32,932 nucleotides of DNA from Bacteroidales bacterium. GTDB lineage: Bacteria; Bacteroidota; Bacteroidia; Bacteroidales; JACABE01. Of the stretch, positions 1-6,459 are shown piece after piece (position 1 is the stretch's first letter; each line of letters opens with the position of its first letter). Both the position numbers and the translations under genes were made by a program. Under the pieces are notes generated by a model. That model worked only from the letters and a program-made list of their open reading frames with translations. It did no database searches and was not told the DNA's origin. The DNA is taken from assembly GCA_023251515.1 (NCBI GenBank), contig JAHEYQ010000051.1, positions 1-32,932 of the forward strand, in the 5' to 3' direction.

Positions 1-1
1 T

Positions 2-97
2 CCACTTGAAAAATACAATGAAGTATTTAAAGAGAACCAAATAAAGAAGTTAAAACGTCAGGCGCAAAGACTTGGTTTTGTTGTATATGAGAGTTAG
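2..97 (+). CDS. C-terminal fragment of a gene cut by the window edge
   Basis: An open frame runs from the window edge to a TAG at 95-97 and gives about 31 residues ending in a basic stretch, KKLKRQAQRLGFVVYES. The lysine/arginine-rich helix followed by LGF and a short hydrophobic end resembles the tails of several transposase families, but the fragment is too short to assign. No start or domain is visible. The next 140 bases hold no gene and no strong terminator, only a weak palindrome (AACATTAATGTT near 117-128). It could equally be the end of an unrelated DNA-binding protein. Confidence 0.45.
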   Translation, partial: PLEKYNEVFKENQIKKLKRQAQRLGFVVYES

Positions 98-237
98 TTA
101 CTTAAGAGAAAAAAGAACATTAATGTTTTATTCTTAAATGTTATATATTTATATTTTTTGAAAGAGAAAATTTATGATTCACATATTTTTAATAATTAAA
201 CTAGCTACAACTTATTAAATCATCAATATAAAATACT

Positions 238-245
238 TACTTTTG
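238..245 (+). promoter_or_regulatory. Bacteroidetes -7 box (TACTTTTG) for the LtaS-like gene
   Basis: TACTTTTG matches the Bacteroidetes -7 consensus TAnnTTTG exactly. Transcription would begin near 250-253. A TTG at 258 would then leave a leader of only about 5-8 nt, whereas the ATG at 267 leaves about 15 nt, so the box favours the ATG. No convincing -33 TTG is seen at the usual spacing. Confidence 0.55.
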
Positions 246-266
246 CAATGTTATTAGTTGCAGTTA

Positions 267-2120
267 ATGAAATTTCAAATAAAATTTATACTTAAATATA
301 TATCCTTCTGGTATTTAGTTTTCTTTTTGCAAAGAAATATTTTCTTATTCTATTTTAAGAACGAACATACTTTTAGCTTCAAAGAATGGATATTATGCAA
401 TATGCATTCATTCTTCAGCGATTTGTCAGCTATTTCATATGTTTTGTTACCTATAATTATACTTACAATTGTTTTGTTAGTAAACAATAAATTTAGCTTC
501 ACAAAATACACACGAATTTATACCATTGTAATACTAGCAATCAGCAATTTTATTTTAATATCCGATTTGGGATTGTTTGCCGAGTGGGGGAGCAAAATCA
601 ATCACAAAGCATTGTCTTATTTAATTTATCCCAAAGAAGCCTTTGCATCAGCCAAAACCACACCAATTTTTTTATTGCTTTGCATATTTGTTCTAAAAAC
701 GACCGCCGAAATATTTCTTTTAAATAAAATTTTGAAGAAACTACCCGAAATACACACGCATTGGATAAAAAGAACAGGATTTATTTTTTTGTTTTTAACT
801 TTAGTATTTATCGGGATTAGAGGAGGTTTACAAACTTTCCCTATAGATCGTAGCTGGAGCTATTTTTCAGAAAAAACGCTTTTGAATCAGGCAGCTGTCA
901 ATAGCACATGGAATGCTATGGCAGCATTAACAGAGAAAGATGAATTTGAAGAAAATCCTTACCATTTTATTGGAAATCAGGAAGCAGATACTATTTTCGA
1001 AAAATTATGTTCACAAGGGAAATCAATAGCAGTTAATAAAATTTTTAAGACAGAAAATCCCAACATAATTATAATAATGTTAGAAAGTTGGGGTGCCGAA
1101 ACCATAGGTGTTTTAAATACAGAAACCGATGCTACACCCTATTTTTCGGCTATGGCAAAAGAAGGTTTGCTGTTCAGTCAGTTTTACTCAACAGGTTTCA
1201 GAACCGAACAAGCTTTAGCAGCCATAGTTGCCGGATTTCCATCTCAACCCAAAACCACTATTATCCGTAAGTTCGGAAAATTCGACAAAATGCCCTCACT
1301 GGCAAAATCACTTGCAGCAATTAATTATCACACTTCATATTATTATGGTGGCGATTTGCAATTTGCCAATACCGAAGCTTATTTGAAATCATCTGGATTT
1401 AATAAAATAATTGGTCAAAACGATTTCAAATATAAACTTTACAATGAATGGGGTGCTTTTGATGAAGATTTATTTACTTTTACTTCAAAGGATTACAACA
1501 ATAATCCACAACCTTTTTTCTCTATTATTATGACCAGCACAAGTCACGAGCCTTTTGACAATAGAGTTGATAAAGTCTTTAAAAATATGGGTTTGGCCGG
1601 AGACTATTTAAATGTAGTTCATTATACCGATAAAGCGTTATATCAATTTATTGAAAACTCAAAAAAAGAAAAATGGTATCAAAATTCTGTTTTTATTATG
1701 TTTGGCGATCACACAAACAGATTGCCCAGGAATCGCCAGAATTTCGAAATTGAACGCCATTGGATTCCCTGTTTAATTTATGGACCTGCATTAAGTGATC
1801 AATTCAAAGGGAAAACGATTGATAAACCTGCATCGCATATCGATATACCTGCTATCATATTATCTCAGCTCAATTTGGATTATAAACAATATATCTGGAG
1901 TAAAAATGTAGTTGATAGTATGTCAAAACCTTGGGCATTTTATACTTATGACGAAGGATTTGGTTATATCAGTAATAAAGATAAAATAGTTTTTGATGTA
2001 AAACTCAATAGATTAATATATAATAATCAGACTGATAAGCACAAAACAGATTGTTTATCACTCGAAGGAAAAGTATTGTTGCAGAAATTATTAGATCAAT
2101 ATATGTCGTATAGTAATTAA
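267..2120 (+). CDS. LtaS-type membrane sulfatase-fold phosphotransferase
   Basis: This is an alkaline-phosphatase/sulfatase superfamily membrane enzyme of the lipoteichoic acid synthase type. About five hydrophobic segments in the first 190 residues precede a catalytic domain facing the periplasm. Counting from the in-frame TTG at 258, the metal-binding Glu is in IIMLES (E276), the nucleophile Thr in GFRTEQ (T316), a conserved His in TSTSHEP (H430), and the Asp-His pair in FGDH (D484, H485). All positions expected from LtaS are present. Family members transfer phosphoglycerol or similar groups from lipid donors to envelope polymers; the substrate in Bacteroidota is not clear. I chose the ATG at 267 over the TTG at 258 because of the promoter position. 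dapD begins 15 bp downstream, so the two are probably co-transcribed. Confidence 0.88.
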   Translation: MKFQIKFILKYISFWYLVFFLQRNIFLFYFKNEHTFSFKEWILCNMHSFFSDLSAISYVLLPIIILTIVLLVNNKFSFTKYTRIYTIVILAISNFILISDLGLFAEWGSKINHKALSYLIYPKEAFASAKTTPIFLLLCIFVLKTTAEIFLLNKILKKLPEIHTHWIKRTGFIFLFLTLVFIGIRGGLQTFPIDRSWSYFSEKTLLNQAAVNSTWNAMAALTEKDEFEENPYHFIGNQEADTIFEKLCSQGKSIAVNKIFKTENPNIIIIMLESWGAETIGVLNTETDATPYFSAMAKEGLLFSQFYSTGFRTEQALAAIVAGFPSQPKTTIIRKFGKFDKMPSLAKSLAAINYHTSYYYGGDLQFANTEAYLKSSGFNKIIGQNDFKYKLYNEWGAFDEDLFTFTSKDYNNNPQPFFSIIMTSTSHEPFDNRVDKVFKNMGLAGDYLNVVHYTDKALYQFIENSKKEKWYQNSVFIMFGDHTNRLPRNRQNFEIERHWIPCLIYGPALSDQFKGKTIDKPASHIDIPAIILSQLNLDYKQYIWSKNVVDSMSKPWAFYTYDEGFGYISNKDKIVFDVKLNRLIYNNQTDKHKTDCLSLEGKVLLQKLLDQYMSYSN

Positions 2121-2135
2121 AAAAATATTTCAGAT

Positions 2136-2954
2136 ATGGAAAATAAACTAAAACAACTCATTGAATCAGCATGGGAAAACCGTGATCTTCTTAATCAGCC
2201 CGAAACACTAGATGCAATCAGAAGTATTGTAGATTTATTAGATAAAGGTAAACTCCGTATTGCAGAACCATCAACTGATGGATGGATTGTAAATGAATGG
2301 CTTAAAAAAGCAGTTATTTTATATTTTCCCATTCAGAAAATGCAGACCATAGAAGTGGGTCCATTTGAATTTCATGATAAAATTGCATTAAAAAACAATT
2401 ACGAAGAATTGGGCGTAAGAGTTGTACCTCATGCCATTGCCAGATATGGTTCATTTATAAACCGAGGAGTAATTATGATGCCTTCCTATATTAATATCGG
2501 AGCTTATGTAGATAGTGGAACGATGGTAGATACATGGGCTACTGTTGGCAGTTGTGCTCAAATCGGAAAAAATGTACACCTGAGTGGCGGAGTGGGCATT
2601 GGTGGTGTTTTAGAACCCGTTCAGGCAGCACCTGTAATTATAGAAGATAATTGTTTTATAGGTTCTCGTTGTATTGTTGTGGAAGGTGCTTATATTCAAA
2701 AAGAAGCCGTTTTAGGTGCAAATGTTGTTATTACAGGTTCTACTAAAATTATAGATGTTACAGGCAATGAACCAAAGGAATACAAAGGTTTTGTTCCTGA
2801 ACGTTCTGTGGTTATTCCGGGTTCATATAACAAAAAATTCCCGGCAGGCGAATATCAGGTTCCTTGTGCATTAATTATCGGACAGAGAAAACCATCAACA
2901 GATTTAAAAACATCTTTAAATAATGCTTTAAGAGATTATGATGTAGCAGTTTGA
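2136..2954 (+). CDS. dapD: 2,3,4,5-tetrahydropyridine-2,6-dicarboxylate N-succinyltransferase
   Basis: DapD succinylates tetrahydrodipicolinate in the succinylase branch of lysine and meso-diaminopimelate synthesis, so it feeds both protein and peptidoglycan synthesis in the cytosol. The 272-residue length is typical. The N-terminal helical part (about 1-95) ends at VRVVPHAIARYGSFI, followed by the left-handed beta-helix of hexapeptide repeats (about 100-210) containing INIGAYVDSGTMVDTWATVGS and HLSGGVGIGGVLEP. The C-terminal ALIIGQRK segment is also family-like. It lies 15 bp behind the LtaS-like gene with no promoter between. Its last 19 bp overlap the 3' end of the convergent zinc-ribbon gene, and no hairpin terminator is seen at the junction. 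Confidence 0.96.
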   Translation: MENKLKQLIESAWENRDLLNQPETLDAIRSIVDLLDKGKLRIAEPSTDGWIVNEWLKKAVILYFPIQKMQTIEVGPFEFHDKIALKNNYEELGVRVVPHAIARYGSFINRGVIMMPSYINIGAYVDSGTMVDTWATVGSCAQIGKNVHLSGGVGIGGVLEPVQAAPVIIEDNCFIGSRCIVVEGAYIQKEAVLGANVVITGSTKIIDVTGNEPKEYKGFVPERSVVIPGSYNKKFPAGEYQVPCALIIGQRKPSTDLKTSLNNALRDYDVAV

Positions 2955-3322
2955 TTTTCTTTCAGACACTCCATAATCTTTTTCTTTAGTTTCCAACAGG
3001 TCATTTGTCTCCTGTCAATAGTTTCTGATAATTTTGAAATAGAAACTTCGGGCATATTGCAAACTTCATAAGCCAGTTTAAAAGCTTCATTTAATGGTAT
3101 TTTGCAGCGATGAAACATCGTATTTGCTGTTGCAGATTCGTCGTGTTTACATTTTGTGCATCTTCGTGAATATAAAGTTTTTCCTTTGCAATAATTTGTA
3201 TTACTGCATTTTTTGCAAATATATCCTTCTTTCCATTTTTCGTTTGCTAAAAATTCAAGACAACTTTCGTCATTTGAGAAATTGTTTTCGAATTCGGCAA
3301 TATCTATTTTTATAAACTTCAT
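2936..3322 (-). CDS. Stand-alone IS1595-type zinc-ribbon/HTH protein, no DDE domain
   Basis: The 128 residues match the N-terminal part of IS1595/ISXO2 transposases. There is a leading ESCLEFLANEKW segment, a zinc ribbon with C36-x2-C39 and C55-x2-C58, the stretch ending NTMFHRCKIPLNEAFKLAYEV, and a helix-turn-helix at about 92-117. The catalytic DDE domain that should follow is absent: the frame stops about 10 residues after the HTH, and the dapD end lies there instead. The gene has its own -7 box, shared in the intergenic region with the divergent thioredoxin gene. It may be a transposase remnant or a small DNA-binding regulator derived from one; the intact frame and promoter favour a retained gene, but this is inference. 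Confidence 0.75.
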   Translation of the reverse strand: MKFIKIDIAEFENNFSNDESCLEFLANEKWKEGYICKKCSNTNYCKGKTLYSRRCTKCKHDESATANTMFHRCKIPLNEAFKLAYEVCNMPEVSISKLSETIDRRQMTCWKLKKKIMECLKENQTATS

Positions 3323-3349
3323 TGAACTTTTTGAAATAAAATATGTTTA

Positions 3350-3357
3350 CAAAAGTA
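3350..3357 (-). promoter_or_regulatory. -7 box (TACTTTTG, minus strand) for the zinc-ribbon gene
   Basis: The reverse complement reads TACTTTTG, an exact TAnnTTTG match 28 bp upstream of the ATG at 3322. The implied leader is about 20 nt. It indicates that the small zinc-ribbon gene is transcribed in its own right. Confidence 0.5.
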
Positions 3358-3401
3358 ATTAAAAAAAGTGATACTAAAGCGATATATTTAAAAGAAATAT
3401 T

Positions 3402-3409
3402 TATCTTTG
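3402..3409 (+). promoter_or_regulatory. -7 box (TATCTTTG) for the thioredoxin pair
   Basis: TATCTTTG is an exact TAnnTTTG match 16 bp before the ATG at 3426, giving a very short leader. It is divergent to the box at 3350-3357. No clear -33 TTG is present. Confidence 0.5.
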
Positions 3410-3425
3410 CAAAAAAATAAAAAGT

Positions 3426-3932
3426 ATGAGAAAGATTTCAATTGGATTAATGATGGTATTTGTAGTTTTAGTTACAGCATGCAATAATTCATCAAAAAAG
3501 GAAGAAGCCACACAAACACCTGAAAATAAATTTGATAATCAGGGAAAGGTTGTAGCATTAAACAAAACTACATTTATCGATTTGGTTATGGATTTTGAAA
3601 AGAATCCAAATAACTGGGCTTTTAAAGGTCAAAAACCATGTGTAATTGATTTTTATGCAGATTGGTGTCGTCCCTGCAAAATGGTAGCTCCTATTATGGA
3701 AGAGTTAGCACTTGATTATCAGGGTAAAATCAATATTTATAAAGTAAATGTAGATAATGAAAAAGAATTGGCAGGACTTTTTAATGTACAAAGCATACCA
3801 GCAATCTTGTTTTGCCCTTTAAGTGGAAGCCCGCAAATGCAAGCAGGAGCAATGAGTAAAGAAGAGTATAAAAAAATATTTGAAGAATTCTTATTAAAAG
3901 CTACTTCAGATACAACAAAATCAGTGAATTAA
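3426..3932 (+). CDS. Thioredoxin-domain lipoprotein
   Basis: The protein is a periplasm-facing thiol-disulfide oxidoreductase tethered by a lipid. A short hydrophobic signal ends in the lipobox LVTAC (C19), followed by a polar linker of about 40 residues. The thioredoxin fold (about 45-160) has the active site WCRPC (C81, C84), preceded by VIDFYAD, and the cis-proline in SIPAI (P125). Two further cysteines, one in KPCVIDF (C72) and one in LFCP (C130), recur in the same places in the next gene. The downstream gene encodes a clear paralogue without a signal peptide, 20 bp away, so the pair arose by duplication and is probably one transcript. The partner proteins are unknown. Confidence 0.88.
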   Translation: MRKISIGLMMVFVVLVTACNNSSKKEEATQTPENKFDNQGKVVALNKTTFIDLVMDFEKNPNNWAFKGQKPCVIDFYADWCRPCKMVAPIMEELALDYQGKINIYKVNVDNEKELAGLFNVQSIPAILFCPLSGSPQMQAGAMSKEEYKKIFEEFLLKATSDTTKSVN

Positions 3933-3952
3933 TAATTAAAAATATCAATAAA

Positions 3953-4312
3953 ATGGAACATTTAACCAAACAAGTCTTCTTAGATAAAATTTTTAACTAC
4001 GAAGTAAATAAAGAATGGAAATTTGAAGGTGAATTGCCTTGTATTATAGATTTTTATGCAGACTGGTGTCAGCCATGCAAAATGGTAGCACCCATACTTG
4101 AAGAATTATCTAAAGAGTATGAAGGCAAAATTAATATTTATAAAGTTGATACAGAGGCCGAACAAGAATTAGCCGGAGCTTTTGGTATCAGAAGTATTCC
4201 TTCAATATTGTTTTGCCCGAAAGAAGGACAGCCACAAATGGCAACTGGTGCATTACCGAAAGATTCATTCAGACAAGCAATTGAAGAAATCCTTTTGGGA
4301 AATAAATCTTAA
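3953..4312 (+). CDS. trxA: Cytosolic thioredoxin
   Basis: This 119-residue thioredoxin has no signal peptide. The active site is WCQPC (C39, C42) inside IIDFYADWCQPCKMVAP, and the cis-proline lies in SIPSI (P83). It reduces protein disulfides in the cytosol, presumably with thioredoxin reductase, which is not in this window. Compared with classic thioredoxin it has an extra stretch before the first core strand (NKEWKFEGELPC) and an LFCP segment with a third cysteine, both shared with the lipoprotein paralogue just upstream. A strong terminator follows, closing the two-gene unit. The symbol reflects the family, not a proven orthologue of E. coli trxA. Confidence 0.85.
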   Translation: MEHLTKQVFLDKIFNYEVNKEWKFEGELPCIIDFYADWCQPCKMVAPILEELSKEYEGKINIYKVDTEAEQELAGAFGIRSIPSILFCPKEGQPQMATGALPKDSFRQAIEEILLGNKS

Positions 4313-4338
4313 ATTGAGCAAAGTCAAAATAATAAATA

Positions 4339-4371
4339 AGGTGTAGTTTTTGTACTACACCTTTTTTTTTT
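4339..4371 (+). terminator. Rho-independent terminator after the thioredoxin pair
   Basis: A 10-bp stem, AAGGTGTAGT (4339-4348) with ACTACACCTT (4355-4364), has a 6-nt loop and runs into a T tract to 4371. The last T is also the first base of a -7 box (4371-4378). Confidence 0.9.
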
Positions 4372-4378
4372 ACATTTG
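4348..4378 (+). promoter_or_regulatory. Candidate promoter overlapping the terminator (TTTTTG-N17-TACATTTG)
   Basis: TACATTTG at 4371-4378 matches the -7 consensus, and TTTG in the terminator loop (4350-4353) lies 17 bp before it, within the range reported for Bacteroidetes promoters. It would drive the aminotransferase gene with a leader of about 118 nt. The T tract makes chance matches likely, so confidence is moderate. Confidence 0.4.
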
Positions 4379-4502
4379 CATTTTAATAAAATAGTAGCAA
4401 TAAAATCTAAGGTTCAAATTAATATTAGTAATTTCAGCAAATATATTATTTACACTTTAAGTATTGAACTATTGAAATTTTAACTTTAAAATTTTAACTC
4501 AT

Positions 4503-5717
4503 ATGATACCTTTTTCACCACCACGTATGGATCAATTAATTATAGATGAAGTTGTCGATACATTAAAATCCGGATGGATAACAACCGGGCCCAAAACCAA
4601 AAAATTTGAAAAAATGCTTACTGCTTATGGCGGACATCAATCAACTTTATGTGTAAGTTCAGCTTCAGCCGGTTTGGAATTGATGCTCAGATGGTTTGGA
4701 GTAAAGGAAGGTGATGAAGTTATTTTACCTGCTTATACATATTCTGCTACAGCTAATGTTGTGGTTCATTGTGGTGCAACTCCTGTATTTGTTGATATAA
4801 ATGATGATTTTAATATTTCAGTTGATGCCATTAAAAAAGCAATTACTTCCCGTACAAAAGTAATAATGCCTGTTGATATTGCTGGTTATCCATGTGATTA
4901 TGATGAAATAAATGAATTGGTAAAACAAAATGAATACAAAAATTTGTTTAATGCTAACTCTGAAGAACAAAAAAAATTAGGCAGAATTTTGATTTTATCG
5001 GATGCAGCACACTCAATAGGTGGTATTTACAAAGATAAAAAAGTTGGTAATCTGACAGATATAACTGTTTACTCATTTCATGCAGTAAAAAATCTCACAA
5101 CAGCCGAAGGTGGAGCAATATGCTTAAATTTACCTGAACCATTTGATAATGAAAGTATTTATAAGTATTTAAATATGAAATCACTACATGGTCAGAATAA
5201 AGATGCTTTAGCTAAAACCCAAATAGGTAACTGGAAATATGATATTGTAGAAGCTGGTTATAAATGCAATATGACCGATATACAGGCTGCTATGGGCTTG
5301 GTTGAAATTCAGCGTTATGATGAAGATATGATTGTAAAGAGAAAGCATATTTTTAAATTATATTCTTCTTTGCTTTCTGAGTTTGCTTGGGTACAACTTC
5401 CCGAATTTGAAAATGATGAAAAAAAATCTTCTTATCATGTTTTCTTATTACGAATAAAAAATATTACAGAATCAGAACGTGATGCAATAATTGCTGAAAT
5501 TTTTAAATCTGAAGTAGCTGTAAATGTACATTTTGTTCCCTTGCCATTGATGTCGTTTTATAAGAATTTAGGTTATAAAATTGAAGATTATCCCAAATCA
5601 TATTATCATTTTTCCAGAGAAATCAGTTTGCCGGTTTATTATGATTTAAGTGATGAAAATATTAATACAGTGGTTGATGCAATTAAAAAAGCTGTAAAAA
5701 TTGTAAAAGCATGGTAA
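4503..5717 (+). CDS. DegT/DnrJ/EryC1/StrS family PLP-dependent sugar aminotransferase
   Basis: A fold-type I aminotransferase that would convert a nucleotide-linked ketosugar to an aminosugar for a surface glycan. It has the family N-terminus IPFSPPRM, a GWITTGPKTKKFE segment, SSASAGLEL phosphate-binding residues, and AYTYSATAN. The pyridine-nitrogen Asp is in SDAAHS (D167), and the PLP lysine in SFHAVKNLTT (K196) is followed by EGGA. The 404-residue length is slightly long because of a polar insertion around 140-160. The last 7 bp overlap the sugar phosphotransferase gene, the usual sign of a translationally coupled pair. The pairing resembles PglE with PglC in Campylobacter glycosylation and similar pairs in capsule loci. 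The exact sugar cannot be told. Confidence 0.9.
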   Translation: MIPFSPPRMDQLIIDEVVDTLKSGWITTGPKTKKFEKMLTAYGGHQSTLCVSSASAGLELMLRWFGVKEGDEVILPAYTYSATANVVVHCGATPVFVDINDDFNISVDAIKKAITSRTKVIMPVDIAGYPCDYDEINELVKQNEYKNLFNANSEEQKKLGRILILSDAAHSIGGIYKDKKVGNLTDITVYSFHAVKNLTTAEGGAICLNLPEPFDNESIYKYLNMKSLHGQNKDALAKTQIGNWKYDIVEAGYKCNMTDIQAAMGLVEIQRYDEDMIVKRKHIFKLYSSLLSEFAWVQLPEFENDEKKSSYHVFLLRIKNITESERDAIIAEIFKSEVAVNVHFVPLPLMSFYKNLGYKIEDYPKSYYHFSREISLPVYYDLSDENINTVVDAIKKAVKIVKAW

Positions 5718-6304
5718 AACGATTGTTCGATATCTTTTTCTCACTTTTTGGATTAGTGTTTCTTTCGCCTGTGCTGATTTGTATATCAATTGTAATTATC
5801 TGGGATTCAAAAGGAGGGATGTTTTACAAACAAATAAGAGTTGGTAAAGATAATGTTGATTTTAGAATGTTCAAATTCAGAACTATGTGCACTGGATCTG
5901 ATAAAAAAGGATTATTAACGATAGGAGATAAAGATAGCAGAGTTACCAAAACAGGATATTTTTTAAGAAAATACAAAATAGATGAATTGCCACAATTAAT
6001 TAATATACTTCTTGGTGATATGAGTTTTGTGGGTCCACGTCCTGAAGTTAGAAAATATGTTGATTTATATGATATTGAGCAAATGAAGGTTTTATCAGTT
6101 CGTCCGGGATTAACAGATTATTCTTCTCTGAATTACATAAACGAAAGTGAATTGCTAAGTAAATCTTTAAATCCTGAAAAGACATATATTGAGGAGATTA
6201 TGCCAGTTAAGCTTGAGTTATGTAAAAAATATATAAAGGAAAAATCGCTGATTACAGACTTGAAAATTCTTTTTTATACGCTGAAAAAAATCACACAAAA
6301 ATAA
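5711..6304 (+). CDS. Undecaprenyl-phosphate sugar-1-phosphate transferase (PglC-like)
   Basis: A small monotopic phosphoglycosyl transferase that starts a glycan by moving a sugar-1-phosphate from a UDP-sugar to undecaprenyl phosphate at the inner membrane. The 197 residues are the minimal PglC size. One N-terminal re-entrant hydrophobic helix (KRLFDIFFSLFGLVFLSPV) is followed by QIRVGKD, FKFRTM, the catalytic Asp-Glu pair in YKIDELPQ (D91, E92), and the GDMSFVGPRPE and VRPGLTDYSSL motifs. It overlaps the aminotransferase by 7 bp, so the aminosugar is probably its substrate branch. No flippase or glycosyltransferases are in view; later steps must lie elsewhere. The genes that follow are two large exported proteins, not glycan genes. 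Confidence 0.92.
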   Translation: MVKRLFDIFFSLFGLVFLSPVLICISIVIIWDSKGGMFYKQIRVGKDNVDFRMFKFRTMCTGSDKKGLLTIGDKDSRVTKTGYFLRKYKIDELPQLINILLGDMSFVGPRPEVRKYVDLYDIEQMKVLSVRPGLTDYSSLNYINESELLSKSLNPEKTYIEEIMPVKLELCKKYIKEKSLITDLKILFYTLKKITQK

Positions 6305-6351
6305 TTAACATTAATTTATTATTTTAGTGTAAATATATTAAAATAGATTTA

Positions 6352-6367
6352 TAATTTTGTATATTTG
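6352..6367 (+). promoter_or_regulatory. Two adjacent -7 boxes (TAATTTTG, TATATTTG) before the large surface protein
   Basis: TAATTTTG (6352-6359) and TATATTTG (6360-6367) are consecutive exact matches to TAnnTTTG, with no spacer. Either would give an AT-rich leader of roughly 85-95 nt before the ATG at 6460. No clear -33 element is seen, so the pair is tentative. Confidence 0.4.
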
Positions 6368-6459
6368 TAAACTTTTTTATAATGTATTTATAGAAAATAA
6401 TTAAATATTTGGTATATAATAACTTAAAAAATCTATTGTAAAATTAAACATTTTATTTT

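Noticed and set aside
117..128. Palindrome AACATTAATGTT as terminator of the cut first gene
   Set aside because: The stem is short and AT-only, with no clear T tract.
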